A stretch of 64,000 nt of DNA from Arthrobacter tumbae (GCF_016907495.1 NZ_JAFBCC010000001.1:682001-746000); one strand, 5' to 3'. Shown: positions 1 to 9,227, numbered from the stretch's first letter. Notes: a model not told the origin generated them from the letters alone. Translations and numbers: made by a program.

Positions 1-1026
1 CGGCAGTTCCGAGCCGAAGTAGCCGATGGCCCGGTAAACGGCCTGGATCGGGTAGTCGAGGTACTCGCCAGTACCCTCCACCGAACCGCTGCCGTTGAGG
101 CGCGTGCGCTCAAAACGGACCTTCGCCACCTTGCCCGGGGTGTCCGGCGAGTCAGTGATCTCCACGGGACTGTGCAGGAAGTGAAGGTGCAGGCGGCGCG
201 AGGCCGTGAATTCCGCCGGATCCTCCGGCTGCTCAACCAGCCAGTTCGTCAGCGTCTTGACCATCGTCTTGGTCTGGTTGTTGCCGGCGATCTGCTGTTC
301 GGAGGCTTCGTCGAAATCGAAATCCTCGGGGTACAGCACAATGTCGACGTCGCGAGAGTGCGAAAGCTCACGCAATTCCAACGGCGTGAACTTCACCTGC
401 GCGGGCCCGCGGCGGCCGAAGACGTGCACGTCCGTCACCGGGGACTCCTTCAGCGCAGCGTAGACGTTGGATGGAATCTCCGTGACCAGGAGATCATCGG
501 CGTGCTTCGAGAGAACGCGGGCGATGTCCAAGGCCACGTTGCCGTTGCCGATGACGGCGATCTCTTTGGCATCAAGCGGCCAGTCGCGGTCAACGTCAGG
601 GTGCCCGTCATACCAGGAGACGAAGTCCGCTCCGCCGAAGGAACCCTGAAGGTCCACGCCGGGAATGTTCAGATCCGCGTCCTTCACCGCACCCGTGGCG
701 AAGATGACGGCGTCGTAGAAGGTACGGAAGTCTTTCAAGGTGAGATCGCGGCCGTAGTTCACGTTGCCGAGGAAGCGGATGTCCCCGCGGTCCAGTACCT
801 TGTGCAGGGCGGTCACGATGCCCTTGATACGCGGATGATCAGGGGCCACGCCGTAGCGGATCAGGCCGTAGGGCGCGGGGTACTGGTCAAAGAGGTCGAT
901 GGAAACCTCGAAGTCACCGCCCTTGACCTCCTGCGACTTCGTCAGGATGTCTGCGGCATAAACACCGGCCGGGCCTGCGCCGATGATGGCTACCCGAAGT
1001 GGACGGACCGACGTCGTGCTGGACAC
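1..1026 (-). CDS. FprA-type ferredoxin/flavodoxin-NADP+ reductase, copy 1 (C-terminus cut by window edge)
   Basis: FAD- and NADPH-binding reductase of the adrenodoxin-reductase/FprA family, which moves electrons between NADPH and ferredoxin in the cytoplasm. The start is taken as GTG at 1026: the translation opens VSSTTSVRPLRVAIIGAG, with the FAD dinucleotide motif GAGPAG at residues 16-21, and an AGGAAGAAGG Shine-Dalgarno lies just upstream. About 342 residues are visible; the full-length paralogue at 12767-14221 has 484, so roughly the last 140 are outside the window. The two genes are very similar in DNA as well as protein, implying duplication. The neighbour rarD is divergent, so nothing nearby names the redox partner. 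Confidence 0.9.
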   Translation of the reverse strand, partial: MSSTTSVRPLRVAIIGAGPAGVYAADILTKSQEVKGGDFEVSIDLFDQYPAPYGLIRYGVAPDHPRIKGIVTALHKVLDRGDIRFLGNVNYGRDLTLKDFRTFYDAVIFATGAVKDADLNIPGVDLQGSFGGADFVSWYDGHPDVDRDWPLDAKEIAVIGNGNVALDIARVLSKHADDLLVTEIPSNVYAALKESPVTDVHVFGRRGPAQVKFTPLELRELSHSRDVDIVLYPEDFDFDEASEQQIAGNNQTKTMVKTLTNWLVEQPEDPAEFTASRRLHLHFLHSPVEITDSPDTPGKVAKVRFERTRLNGSGSVEGTGEYLDYPIQAVYRAIGYFGSELP

Positions 1027-1221
1027 TGATGCCTTCTTCCTGGTGGATTACCCGGGGGCTTCCCTGAGGGGACAATTGAACGCACATTAGCGCACAGTTT
1101 CCTATTCTAAATCCCCCGTTCGATCCGCGTCGAAACCAGTGGCGCGGCTCACTCGCAACTCCCCTGAATGTTCCCCGTCCGTCCCCGGAATAGGAACGGT
1201 ACGACGGCGGTTGGCACGCAT

Positions 1222-2181
1222 GTGAGCCGCACCCGAACCAATCCCCGCCCTGCCCGTAGCGAAAACGCCACGGGCGTCCTCTTTGGTATCGGCGCCTACG
1301 GACTGTGGGGCATGCTCCCCCTGTACTTCATCATTCTGCTCCCGGCCACCGCCGTGGAAATTGTGGCGAACCGTGTGCTGTGGTCGCTCATCTTCTGCGC
1401 GCTGCTGCTGACCGTTCTGCGCTCCTGGACCACGGTCCGCACCGCCTTCGCCAACCCGAAGGTACTCGGAACCCTTACCGTGGCCGGGCTTCTCATTGCC
1501 GTGAACTGGCTTGTTTACACCTACGGCGTCACCAACGGTCACGCCATCGAGGCATCGCTGGGCTATTTCATCAACCCGATCGTGTCGGTCCTTCTCGGCG
1601 TCCTCGTACTGCGGGAGAAGCTCCGTCCACTGCAGTGGGTGGCCGTGGGAATGGGGCTGGTCGCCGTCGTCGTCCTGGCGGTTGGCTACGGGAACGTACC
1701 GTGGATCGCCCTGGCGCTGGCTTTTTCCTTCGGTTTCTACGGGTTTGTGAAAAAGCGGGTGGGACCGAGCGTCGACGCCGTGACCAGCCTCAGCATCGAA
1801 ACGGCGGTGCTGACGCCGATCGCCGCCGTTGTCATGATCTGGCTTTCGCTCTCCGGCGGGGCAACGCTGACCACGGAGGGGCCCGGCCACTTCTGGATTA
1901 TGGCGGCGTCGGGAGTCATCACCGCTGTTCCGCTGATTTTCTTCGGTGCAGCTGCCCGCCGGCTGCCCCTGACCACCATCGGGATGCTGCAGTACCTCGC
2001 GCCGGTTCTCCAGTTCATCCTGGCCCTCACGGTTTTCCGCGAGGAGATGCCGTTGGAGCGGTGGATCGGCTTCGGGCTGGTATGGGTGGGCCTCGCGCTC
2101 CTCACCGTGGACATGATCCGTACGGTCCGGAAGAACGCGAGGCCCCGCAAGAGCGGGCAACAGCTGCCCGCGGGCGTCTGA
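1222..2181 (+). CDS. rarD: RarD-type EamA/DMT family transporter
   Basis: Integral membrane protein of the drug/metabolite (EamA) superfamily, RarD subgroup; the substrate is unknown for most members. About 319 residues from GTG 1222 give some ten hydrophobic segments in two EamA-like halves, with the family-typical N-terminal GVLFGIGAYGLWGMLPLYF and a basic C-terminal tail. An in-frame ATG at 1168 would add 18 polar residues with no hydrophobic or conserved character, and no clear ribosome site precedes either start, so GTG 1222 is preferred only because it matches the family's usual N-terminus. It converges with the permease gene ending at 2182, with the stop codons adjacent. Confidence 0.88.
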   Translation: MSRTRTNPRPARSENATGVLFGIGAYGLWGMLPLYFIILLPATAVEIVANRVLWSLIFCALLLTVLRSWTTVRTAFANPKVLGTLTVAGLLIAVNWLVYTYGVTNGHAIEASLGYFINPIVSVLLGVLVLREKLRPLQWVAVGMGLVAVVVLAVGYGNVPWIALALAFSFGFYGFVKKRVGPSVDAVTSLSIETAVLTPIAAVVMIWLSLSGGATLTTEGPGHFWIMAASGVITAVPLIFFGAAARRLPLTTIGMLQYLAPVLQFILALTVFREEMPLERWIGFGLVWVGLALLTVDMIRTVRKNARPRKSGQQLPAGV

Positions 2182-3723
2182 CTACTCGGCCACCTCAAGC
2201 GCCGGAGTGTCACGGCGCAGCGTCTCGCCGCGGAAGAACCCCGGATGCGTGCGGCGGACGATGAACATCACCACGACGCCCAGCGCGATGATCCCCACGC
2301 CGATCACGAACACCAGCCCTACCCCGAAGACTTCCGAGCCGCTGCCGAAGGCCGGATCCCAGCTGTCGACGGCGGTCTGCAGGAACACGATCACGAGGCC
2401 GATTCCGCCGAGCAGCGGTGCCAGCAGCCGGAACACGAAGTTCCGCGCCGAGGTGAATGCCGTCCGGCGGAAGTACCAGACGCAGGCCAGGGCAGTCAGG
2501 CCGTAGTAGAAGCAGATCATCAGGCCGAGGGCCATGATGGTGTCGTTCAGGACGTTGTCGCTGATGATGCGCATGAGCGAGTAGAACCCTGCGGAGATCA
2601 CGCCGGCGACGACGGTTGCGAAGACCGGCGACCGGTACGTGGGATGCACGGTCGCAAACTTCTGCGGCAGCGCCTTGTAGTAACCCATAGCCAGCAGGCT
2701 GCGGGCCGGGGAAAGGAAGGTCGACTGCAGCGACGCGGCGCAGCTGGACAGCACTGCGAGCGAGAGCAGGATGGCGAACGGCCCCATGACCGGAGCGGCA
2801 AGCGCCGCGAAGACGTTCTCGGAGATGTCCGAGTTGTTGAGGCCGAGACCTTCAGTACCGATGCCGGCGAACATGACCGTCGCAATGGCGCCGAGCAGGT
2901 AGATGCCCAGCACGACGACGGCGGTCCAGGTTGCTGCCTGGCCGGCGGTTCGCTTGCCGTTCCGGGATTCCTCGCTCACCGTGAGGCAGACATCCCACCC
3001 CCAGAACGCGAAGATGGACAGCGAAAGCCCGAGTGCGAAGGCGGAGAAGCTTTCGATCGCGAAGGGATTGAACCAGTCCCAGCTGAACGCGATGGTGTCA
3101 GCGGCTGAGCCCTGCTGGATGCGGCTGAACGCGGCAATCACGAACCACGCCAGCACACCGACCTGCAGTCCCACGAGCGCGTACTGCACGGCCTTGGTGG
3201 TCTTCACGCCGCGGCAGGAAACCCACACGGCAGCGCCGACGAACACCAGGCAGGTCAGGATGTTCAGCCACCGGATTCCCGTGAGGTCCGCAATGGCGTC
3301 CTGCCCGGTGAGCTGGGCGAGGAACAGGTAGAAGAAGTCGACGGCGACGCCGGCCAGATTGGAGAGCACGATGATGTTCGCCGCCAGCAGTCCCCAGCCG
3401 CCGATCCAGCCGATGTACGGGCCGAACGCCTTGGTCACCCAGGTGAAAGTGGTTCCGCTGTCCGGGCTGTCCGCGTTGAGCTCGCGGTACCCGAGCGCCA
3501 CCAGGAACATCGGGATGAACCCGACCAGGAAGATCGCCGGAAGGTGCACGCCGATACTCTGCACCGTGGGGCCCAGTGTGCTGGTGAGGACGTAGGCCGG
3601 CGCGATGGTGGAAATACCGATGACGACGACGGCGAGCAGGCCGAGCTGGCCCGTCTTCAGTCCCTTGCCGGAGTACTTGGGCGTGCTGTTTGGAGCGCCG
3701 GTGCGCACTTTCATAGTGCTCAT
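2182..3723 (-). CDS. APC-superfamily amino acid permease (candidate GABA/putrescine permease)
   Basis: Amino acid-polyamine-organocation transporter of 513 residues with about 12 membrane segments. The conserved first helix with GISTIAPAY near residues 35-44 is visible, as is the NADSPDSGTTFTWV stretch in the second loop region. An AGGTAAGGAACCC ribosome site precedes ATG 3723. It lies downstream of the GABA transaminase/aldehyde dehydrogenase pair on the same strand but beyond a strong hairpin terminator, and has its own inverted-repeat operator candidate at 3789-3809, so it is probably a separately controlled unit. Uptake of GABA or a related amine is inferred from context only. Confidence 0.88.
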   Translation of the reverse strand: MSTMKVRTGAPNSTPKYSGKGLKTGQLGLLAVVVIGISTIAPAYVLTSTLGPTVQSIGVHLPAIFLVGFIPMFLVALGYRELNADSPDSGTTFTWVTKAFGPYIGWIGGWGLLAANIIVLSNLAGVAVDFFYLFLAQLTGQDAIADLTGIRWLNILTCLVFVGAAVWVSCRGVKTTKAVQYALVGLQVGVLAWFVIAAFSRIQQGSAADTIAFSWDWFNPFAIESFSAFALGLSLSIFAFWGWDVCLTVSEESRNGKRTAGQAATWTAVVVLGIYLLGAIATVMFAGIGTEGLGLNNSDISENVFAALAAPVMGPFAILLSLAVLSSCAASLQSTFLSPARSLLAMGYYKALPQKFATVHPTYRSPVFATVVAGVISAGFYSLMRIISDNVLNDTIMALGLMICFYYGLTALACVWYFRRTAFTSARNFVFRLLAPLLGGIGLVIVFLQTAVDSWDPAFGSGSEVFGVGLVFVIGVGIIALGVVVMFIVRRTHPGFFRGETLRRDTPALEVAE

Positions 3724-3788
3724 GGGTTCCTTACCTCTTTGTTAGGAATTGTGTGCCGAGCGGATTCTCCACTGTCACCTGGATCACA

Positions 3789-3809
3789 TAAACGAATTGC
3801 GTTCGTTTA
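3789..3809. promoter_or_regulatory. Inverted-repeat operator candidate upstream of the permease
   Basis: A perfect 8-bp inverted repeat, TAAACGAA and TTCGTTTA separated by 5 nt, lies about 66 nt upstream of the permease start. Size and symmetry suit a dimeric repressor such as a TetR-family protein, but no such regulator is encoded in the window. The repeat is seen directly; the function is inferred. Confidence 0.5.
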
Positions 3810-3853
3810 GTATGCAGGCTCCGGCGCCTGTGTGCAAGACGCAACCCGATGAG

Positions 3854-3903
3854 TTGGCAGGACACGCCCTTAATTGCCCGCCATCAGGGGAGTGTCCTGC
3901 CAA
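3854..3903. repeat. 12-bp perfect inverted repeat between gabT terminator and permease
   Basis: Left arm 3854-3865 (TTGGCAGGACAC) and right arm 3892-3903 (GTGTCCTGCCAA) are perfect complements around a 26-nt loop. It lies just past the gabT terminator and has no T-run, so it is not an obvious second terminator. It may be a dispersed palindromic element, or a regulator or RNA-processing site. Confidence 0.55.
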
Positions 3904-3918
3904 ATCAACGCAGAAAGA

Positions 3919-3960
3919 ACGACGGCGGTCGGCCGGGATATCCCAGCCGACCGCCGTCGT
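3919..3960 (-). terminator. Rho-independent-type terminator of gabT
   Basis: Fifteen-bp perfect arms (3919-3933 and 3946-3960) with a 12-nt loop that itself contains the palindrome GGGATATCCC. Read on the minus strand the hairpin is followed by TTCTTTCTG, giving a short U-rich tail. It sits immediately downstream of the gabT stop codon. Confidence 0.8.
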
Positions 3961-3979
3961 CGTCGTACGTGCGCTAGCG

Positions 3980-5347
3980 CTACTTCGCCGCGCGGATTGC
4001 TTTCTCCAGAACGTCGAGGCCGTCGTTCAGGAGCTCCTCCCCGATGACCAGCGGGGGCAGCAGCCGAATGATGTTGCCGTAAGTTCCGCAGGTGAGAATG
4101 ATGACGCCTTCCTCCAGACATGCGGCCGCAATCGCCTTGGTCGCCACTGGATTGGGCTCCCTGGTACCCGGCATGACGAATTCGACGGCGAGCATGGCGC
4201 CACGGCCGCGGACCTCGCCGAGGATGCCGCTCTCCTCCTGCAGGGCGCGCAGACGCGGCACCACAATCTCCTCGATCCGCCGCGCACGCGCGGACAGGTC
4301 CAGGTCCGTCATGGTGTCGATCGCAGCGAGCGCCGCAGCACAGGCAACGGGGTTGCCGCCGTAGGTGCCGCCCAGACCACCGGGGTGAACGGCGTCGAGC
4401 AGGTCCGCACGGCCGGTGACAGCCGAAAGAGGCATACCCCCGGCAATGCCCTTGGCCATGGTGATCAGATCAGGAACCACTCCCTCATGATTCACCGCGA
4501 ACCATTCGCCGGTGCGGCAGAATCCGGACTGCACCTCGTCCGCAATGAAGACGACGCCCTTCTCCTTCGCCCACGCGGCGAGGGTGGGCATGAAGCCGTC
4601 AGCGGGGACAATGAAGCCGCCCTCGCCCTGCACCGGCTCGATGATGATCGCGGCGAGTGACTCCGCGCCGATCTGCTTCTCCATCACGGAGATGGCCCGC
4701 TGTGCGGCTTCCTCGCCCGTGATCGACGGGTTTTCCTCCCTGAACGGGTAGCTCATGGGCAGGCGGTAGACCTCGGAGGCGAACGGACCGAAGGTACCGT
4801 CGGGGCCGGCCTTGTAGGGAAGCGACTTGGCGGTCAGCGCCATGGTCAGGTTGGTGCGGCCGTGGTAGGCGTGGTCAAACGCGGCTACCGCGGGGCGGCC
4901 GGTGGCCATCCGTGCAATCTTGACGGCGTTCTCCACCGCCTCAGCGCCGGAGTTGAATAGCACCGTCCGCTTCTCGAAATCGCCCGGGGTCAACTCGGCG
5001 AGCTTCTCCGCAACGGCGATGTAGCCCTCGTAGGGGGTCACCATGAAGCAGGTGTGCGTGAAGTGCTCCACCTGCTCCTTCACTGCACCGACGACGGCGG
5101 GATCGGACGCCCCGACGCTCGTCACCGCGATGCCGGAGCCGAAGTCGATGAACGAGTTACCGTCGACGTCGTGCAGGATCCCGCCATCAGCGTCCGCAAC
5201 ATACACGGGAACGCCGGAGGCAACACCCTTGGCGACGACGGCGGAGCGGCGTGCGTTGAGGGCGGTGGATTTGGGGCCGGGGAAATCGCCGATGATGCGG
5301 CGCTTCTGCTCGAGCCGGAAGTGCGGCTGGAGTGCCTGGGTGGTCAT
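3980..5347 (-). CDS. gabT: 4-aminobutyrate--2-oxoglutarate transaminase
   Basis: Class III PLP-dependent aminotransferase of 455 residues, the usual size, converting GABA plus 2-oxoglutarate to succinate semialdehyde plus glutamate. Landmarks: FNSGAEAVENA near 131-141 (phosphate binding), IIEPVQGEGG near 235-244, PLP-nitrogen aspartate D270 in FIADEVQSG, and Schiff-base lysine K299 in ITMAKGIAGG. The reading frame is open upstream, but ATG 5347 is preceded by AAAGGACTTCC and begins the family-typical MTTQALQ. It follows the aldehyde dehydrogenase gene by 53 nt on the same strand, giving a two-step GABA-degrading operon, and ends at the terminator at 3919-3960. Confidence 0.94.
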   Translation of the reverse strand: MTTQALQPHFRLEQKRRIIGDFPGPKSTALNARRSAVVAKGVASGVPVYVADADGGILHDVDGNSFIDFGSGIAVTSVGASDPAVVGAVKEQVEHFTHTCFMVTPYEGYIAVAEKLAELTPGDFEKRTVLFNSGAEAVENAVKIARMATGRPAVAAFDHAYHGRTNLTMALTAKSLPYKAGPDGTFGPFASEVYRLPMSYPFREENPSITGEEAAQRAISVMEKQIGAESLAAIIIEPVQGEGGFIVPADGFMPTLAAWAKEKGVVFIADEVQSGFCRTGEWFAVNHEGVVPDLITMAKGIAGGMPLSAVTGRADLLDAVHPGGLGGTYGGNPVACAAALAAIDTMTDLDLSARARRIEEIVVPRLRALQEESGILGEVRGRGAMLAVEFVMPGTREPNPVATKAIAAACLEEGVIILTCGTYGNIIRLLPPLVIGEELLNDGLDVLEKAIRAAK

Positions 5348-5400
5348 AGGAAGTCCTTTCTGGACAAAGAATCTGGAGAAAAATCCGGACAGAGAACCTG

Positions 5401-6831
5401 TCAGGCGTCCAGCGCGCTCATGACGTGCTTGATGCGGGTGTAGTCCTCGACGCCGTACATGGAGAGGTCCTTGCCGTAGCCGGAGCTCTTGAATCCGCCA
5501 TGGGGCATTTCGGCGGTGAGGAGGATGTGGGTGTTGATCCACACGGCACCGAAATCCAGGTCACGGGAGACGCGCATGGCTGTTCCGTGGTCGGTGGTCC
5601 AGACGCTGGAGGCCAGGGCGTAGTCCACGTCATTGGCCATCCCGATCGCTTCCTCCTCGCTGGAGAACTTCTGCACGGTGATGACCGGTCCGAAGGTTTC
5701 CTTCTGCACGATGTCGTCGGTCTGTTCGGCGCCGGTGACGATGGTGGCTTCGTAGAAGTAGCCCTTGTCACCGGAGCGCTTGCCGCCGACTGCCACGGAG
5801 CAGTGCGAGGGCAGTGCATCCATGACCGCGTTGACGGCGTTGAAGTGGTTGATGTTGTTGAGCGGCCCGAAGTAGTTCTTCGAGTCGTCGGCATCACCCG
5901 TGGTGAGGGTTTTGGTGTGTTCAACCATGGCAGCCACGAGGTCATCGTGGGCTGAATCCTGCACCAGCACGCGGGTGACGGCGGTGCAGTCCTGCCCGGC
6001 GTTGAAGAAGGCCGCCTCGGCGATGGCCGCCGCGCTCTTCTTGACGTCAGCGTCGCCGAAGACGATGGCCGGAGCCTTGCCTCCGAGCTCGAGGTGGGCG
6101 CGCTTGAGCCCCTTCGCGGCTCCGGTGGCGACGGCGATGCCCGCACGCACCGAGCCGGTGATCGAGACCATGGCCGGGGTCTTGTGCTCAACCATGGCCG
6201 CGCCGGTGGCTCCTGTGCCCAGCACAACGTTCAGGACGCCGTCGGGCAGGATACCCTGCGTCAGTCGGGCGAGGACAAGCGTGGACTCCGGAGTGGTGTC
6301 ACTGGGCTTGAGCACGATGGTGTTGCCGGCGGCAAGCGCCGGGCCGATCTTCCAGATGGCCATGAGGAAGGGGTAGTTCCACGGTGCAACCTGGGCGATG
6401 ACCCCGACCGGTTCGCGGCGGACGTACGAGGTGTGGCCTTCGAAGTACTCTCCGGCGGACTTGCCCTCAAGGATGCGGGCGGCGCCGGCGAAGAAGCGCA
6501 TCTGGTCCGCTCCGGCTGCGACTTCCTCCGAGGCGATCATTTCCCGGACCTGGCCGGTGTTGCGGTGCTGGGCCTCAACAAGTTCCTCGCTGTGGGACTC
6601 GATGGCGTCGGCGAGCTTGAGCAGCATGAGCTGGCGCTGCCCGGGAGTTTCCCGCTTCCAGGAGGCGAAGGCCGTCTTGGCGGCGCTCATCGCTGAGTCG
6701 ACGTCAGCCTGGACGGATACGGGCGACTGCGCGACCACTTCACCGTTGGTCGGGTTGACGATGTCCAGCAGCTCGCTGCCGCTCGGCGTGACGAACTGGC
6801 CGTTGATGAAGTTCTGCAGGGTTGCGACCAC
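5401..6831 (-). CDS. NAD(P)-dependent aldehyde dehydrogenase (gamma-aminobutyraldehyde / succinate-semialdehyde type)
   Basis: Aldehyde dehydrogenase of 476 residues with catalytic C282 in NAGQDCTAV, general base E248 in HLELGG, N152 in APWNYPF and cofactor lysine K175 in VLKPSD. The C-terminus (EMPHGGFKSSGYGKDLSMYG) resembles bacterial gamma-aminobutyraldehyde dehydrogenases (PatD/YdcW) more than classic GabD, suggesting 4-aminobutanal to GABA from putrescine breakdown; succinate-semialdehyde oxidation is the alternative because gabT follows directly. GTG 6831 is supported by GAAAGGAA about 8 nt upstream. The divergent PucR gene 148 nt away is the likely regulator. Confidence 0.9.
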   Translation of the reverse strand: MVATLQNFINGQFVTPSGSELLDIVNPTNGEVVAQSPVSVQADVDSAMSAAKTAFASWKRETPGQRQLMLLKLADAIESHSEELVEAQHRNTGQVREMIASEEVAAGADQMRFFAGAARILEGKSAGEYFEGHTSYVRREPVGVIAQVAPWNYPFLMAIWKIGPALAAGNTIVLKPSDTTPESTLVLARLTQGILPDGVLNVVLGTGATGAAMVEHKTPAMVSITGSVRAGIAVATGAAKGLKRAHLELGGKAPAIVFGDADVKKSAAAIAEAAFFNAGQDCTAVTRVLVQDSAHDDLVAAMVEHTKTLTTGDADDSKNYFGPLNNINHFNAVNAVMDALPSHCSVAVGGKRSGDKGYFYEATIVTGAEQTDDIVQKETFGPVITVQKFSSEEEAIGMANDVDYALASSVWTTDHGTAMRVSRDLDFGAVWINTHILLTAEMPHGGFKSSGYGKDLSMYGVEDYTRIKHVMSALDA

Positions 6832-6966
6832 GGCGTATTTCCTTTCGTTCCGGGACAGGAGTGCCCAAATTCACTGCCGACCATACGTGGTCCACGCCAC
6901 GCCGCCTAGGTTTGACCGCACAGCGCTTTCGCAGAAGCGTGATGCATCCGCACAAGCCCGCCCGCC

Positions 6967-6972
6967 TATAGT
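6967..6972 (+). promoter_or_regulatory. -10 box of pucR-family gene (leaderless arrangement)
   Basis: TATAGT lies exactly 7 nt before ATG 6980, which places the expected transcription start at or next to the initiation codon. No Shine-Dalgarno is present. This is the clearest of many such arrangements in the window. Confidence 0.5.
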
Positions 6973-6979
6973 GGACGTT

Positions 6980-8425
6980 ATGGCGATCACACTGTCGGCC
7001 CTCCTGGCCACACCCGCACTGAAGCTGCAGCGGGTGGGCACCAGTGCTGTAGCGGACGTGCCGGTCCAGTGGGTTGCGGTGACCGAGCTGGAGGACCCGA
7101 AGCCCTTCCTCAGCGGCGGCGAAGTGGTGCTCACCACCGGCCTCCGGCAGAAATCAGCCACCTCGCAGCGCAACTTCGTCCGGCATGTCCAGGCGTCCGG
7201 CGCGCTGGCGATCGGCTTTGCGACGGGCCTGAGCCACGAGAAGGTGCCGGCCGCGTTCCTCGACCAGGCGGACGAGCTCGGCCTCCCGGTGTTCCGCGTT
7301 CCGTATGAAACACCGTTCATCGCGATCGGAAAGATCGTTGCCGACTCCCTGTCCGCTGAACACTACGCGCGGCTCGAAAACCTGCTGAAGGGCCACCAGG
7401 TGCTGGCCGCTGCCCTGCTCGGCGGTGGCGGCCTCCCCCAGCTCCTGCGTGAGCTTGCCTCGATGCTGCGCACCGACGTCGCGCTGTCCCAGTACGGAAC
7501 GGTGCTGTTCGCGACCGGCGGCAGTGCGCCGGGTGTCGGGGCAGGTGAGCCGGCCGGCGTGCCGGACCGCGCATGGCATCGGGTGCCGGTGGCGACGGGT
7601 CTGAAGGACCGCTGCACCCTGGCCATTGCCGAGCCGTACCAGCGCGACGCCATTACGGACTACGCGCAGAGCCTGATCAGCGTCGAACTGAGCAACCAGG
7701 CCAGGCGCAGGGCGAGTGAGCGCGCCGTCGTCGGGCAGTTGCTGCAGGACGTGGTGCGCGGCACGCTCAGCGGCAGCGATGCTGCGGCGCGCCTGGGCAG
7801 CGCCGGCATAGACACTGCCCGAAGGCAGTGCGTTGTGCTTGCGGATGTGGCAACTGGCCAGCGCCGCGCCCTGCGGACGCTTCCGTTGCCGGGCACGTAC
7901 GACGACGCCGTCACAGCCGTTGTGGACGACCGGCTGGTGATCGCGGTGCCGGAAAGCGACGGCGAATCCTTCAGCCAGGCGCTGAGCGCCTACCTCCACG
8001 GAGCGGGTTTCACAGCGAAAGTAGGCTTTGGGGGAGGCTATGCCCAGCCCAGCGGTCTGCGCTGGAGCTACTTCGAGGCGCGCGAGTCACTGACCCGGGG
8101 CCAGGCGGTCAACCAGCCGGACCGGCTCAGCCTGACCTCCCTCCTCATGGCAAGCGAAGACGTGCCGCTGGCAGATCTGGCCGCCGAAGCACTCGACCCG
8201 GTCGTTGCCTTTGATGAACGCCACGGCGCGGAACTGATGCTCACGCTTGAGAAGTATCTTGCACACAACGGGTCGGTGGCCGCCGTTGCAGACGTACTGC
8301 AGTTGCACCGCAACACCGTCCGATACCGCCTGCAGCAGATCGTGGACCTCACGGGCTACGATCCCGCCGTCACCGCGGACCGCGTGCACCTGTACCTCGC
8401 GCTGAACGTGCGCGGGCTCCGGTAA
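6980..8425 (+). CDS. PucR-family transcriptional regulator
   Basis: Regulator of 481 residues. The N-terminal PucR domain (about 1-130, opening with ITLSALLATPALKLQRV) is followed by a GGDEF-like/CdaR middle region and a C-terminal HTH_30 helix-turn-helix (VADVLQLHRNTVRYRLQQI, about 440-460). Family members often act as ligand-responsive activators of nearby purine, proline or GABA catabolic genes. Here the gene is divergent from the aldehyde dehydrogenase-gabT operon across 148 nt, so control of that operon is the natural inference. The frame is open far upstream, but that part is antisense to the dehydrogenase. ATG 6980 follows the -10-like TATAGT by 7 nt. Confidence 0.9.
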   Translation: MAITLSALLATPALKLQRVGTSAVADVPVQWVAVTELEDPKPFLSGGEVVLTTGLRQKSATSQRNFVRHVQASGALAIGFATGLSHEKVPAAFLDQADELGLPVFRVPYETPFIAIGKIVADSLSAEHYARLENLLKGHQVLAAALLGGGGLPQLLRELASMLRTDVALSQYGTVLFATGGSAPGVGAGEPAGVPDRAWHRVPVATGLKDRCTLAIAEPYQRDAITDYAQSLISVELSNQARRRASERAVVGQLLQDVVRGTLSGSDAAARLGSAGIDTARRQCVVLADVATGQRRALRTLPLPGTYDDAVTAVVDDRLVIAVPESDGESFSQALSAYLHGAGFTAKVGFGGGYAQPSGLRWSYFEARESLTRGQAVNQPDRLSLTSLLMASEDVPLADLAAEALDPVVAFDERHGAELMLTLEKYLAHNGSVAAVADVLQLHRNTVRYRLQQIVDLTGYDPAVTADRVHLYLALNVRGLR

Positions 8426-8503
8426 GTACCGGAAACAAGGAATCCTGCTTCCGAGGAGCACTCTCTCTGGCGCGCCGCCCCCAACGCTCCATAAGGTAAT
8501 CGA

Positions 8504-9136
8504 ATGGCTAATCAACTGCATACGAGTCTGCTCCACACCTGGCAGGGCATCGACGATCCGGGCCGCCTGGATTCCGCAACGATCAATCTGGAGCCGGGCA
8601 GGCTGAGCGCACACGGCACGTCCAGGACTGACTCGTATGCCATGAGCTGGGCGCTCACGACGGCGGAGGGCTGGGTAACCCGGCGCCTGACCGCGACGGT
8701 CCATAGCCATGGCTGGAGCCGGCACCTTGAGCTGGAGCGCGACGACGACGGCGTGTGGACCGGCACCGGCACCAGCGCCGGTGAGTGCGACCTTCCTGCG
8801 CCCGGCATTGAAGACCCTTCCCTGCTGACCGGTGCCCTCGACTGTGATCTGGGGCTGTGCCCGCTCACCAACACGATGCCCATCCTGAGGTTGAACCTGC
8901 ACTCCGAGGAGTTGGCCCCGGCGGATGAAACTTCGATGATCATGGCGTGGGTGGAGGTTCCGAGCCTGCGCGTGATGCGCAGCAGCCAAATGTATAGCCA
9001 ACTGCGCTCAGCGAACAGCGAGCGGAACGGCGTCGTTCTCTACAGCTCCGACAACCATGGGTTCACCGCGGAGTTGCAGATCGACAGGGAGGGCGTTGTG
9101 GTCGAATATCCCGGGCTGGCCACGCGAATCCGCTAA
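8504..9136 (+). CDS. Putative glycolipid-binding domain protein (DUF1089-like)
   Basis: Soluble 210-residue protein without signal peptide or membrane segment. The stretch DCDLGLCPLTNTMPILRLNL around residues 123-142 resembles the signature of the putative glycolipid-binding family once called DUF1089, as does the early pattern of short beta-strand-like segments containing WxxxR. A short AAGG lies about 7 nt before the ATG. The function is unknown in the family and nothing nearby explains it; it is transcribed alone between the regulator and the BCCT transporter. Confidence 0.75.
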   Translation: MANQLHTSLLHTWQGIDDPGRLDSATINLEPGRLSAHGTSRTDSYAMSWALTTAEGWVTRRLTATVHSHGWSRHLELERDDDGVWTGTGTSAGECDLPAPGIEDPSLLTGALDCDLGLCPLTNTMPILRLNLHSEELAPADETSMIMAWVEVPSLRVMRSSQMYSQLRSANSERNGVVLYSSDNHGFTAELQIDREGVVVEYPGLATRIR

Positions 9137-9227
9137 GTTTCGGTAACTTTTCTCACGATCCGACCCCTGATCGGCCATTGCACCTAACACACCGGCTAGA
9201 CACCTGTACAGAGCGTACGGTGGAAAT

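Noticed and set aside
172..1029. 285-codon plus-strand frame over the first reductase gene
   Set aside because: It is exactly antisense to a well-supported flavoprotein gene and has no protein-family character; high-G+C DNA gives such frames routinely.
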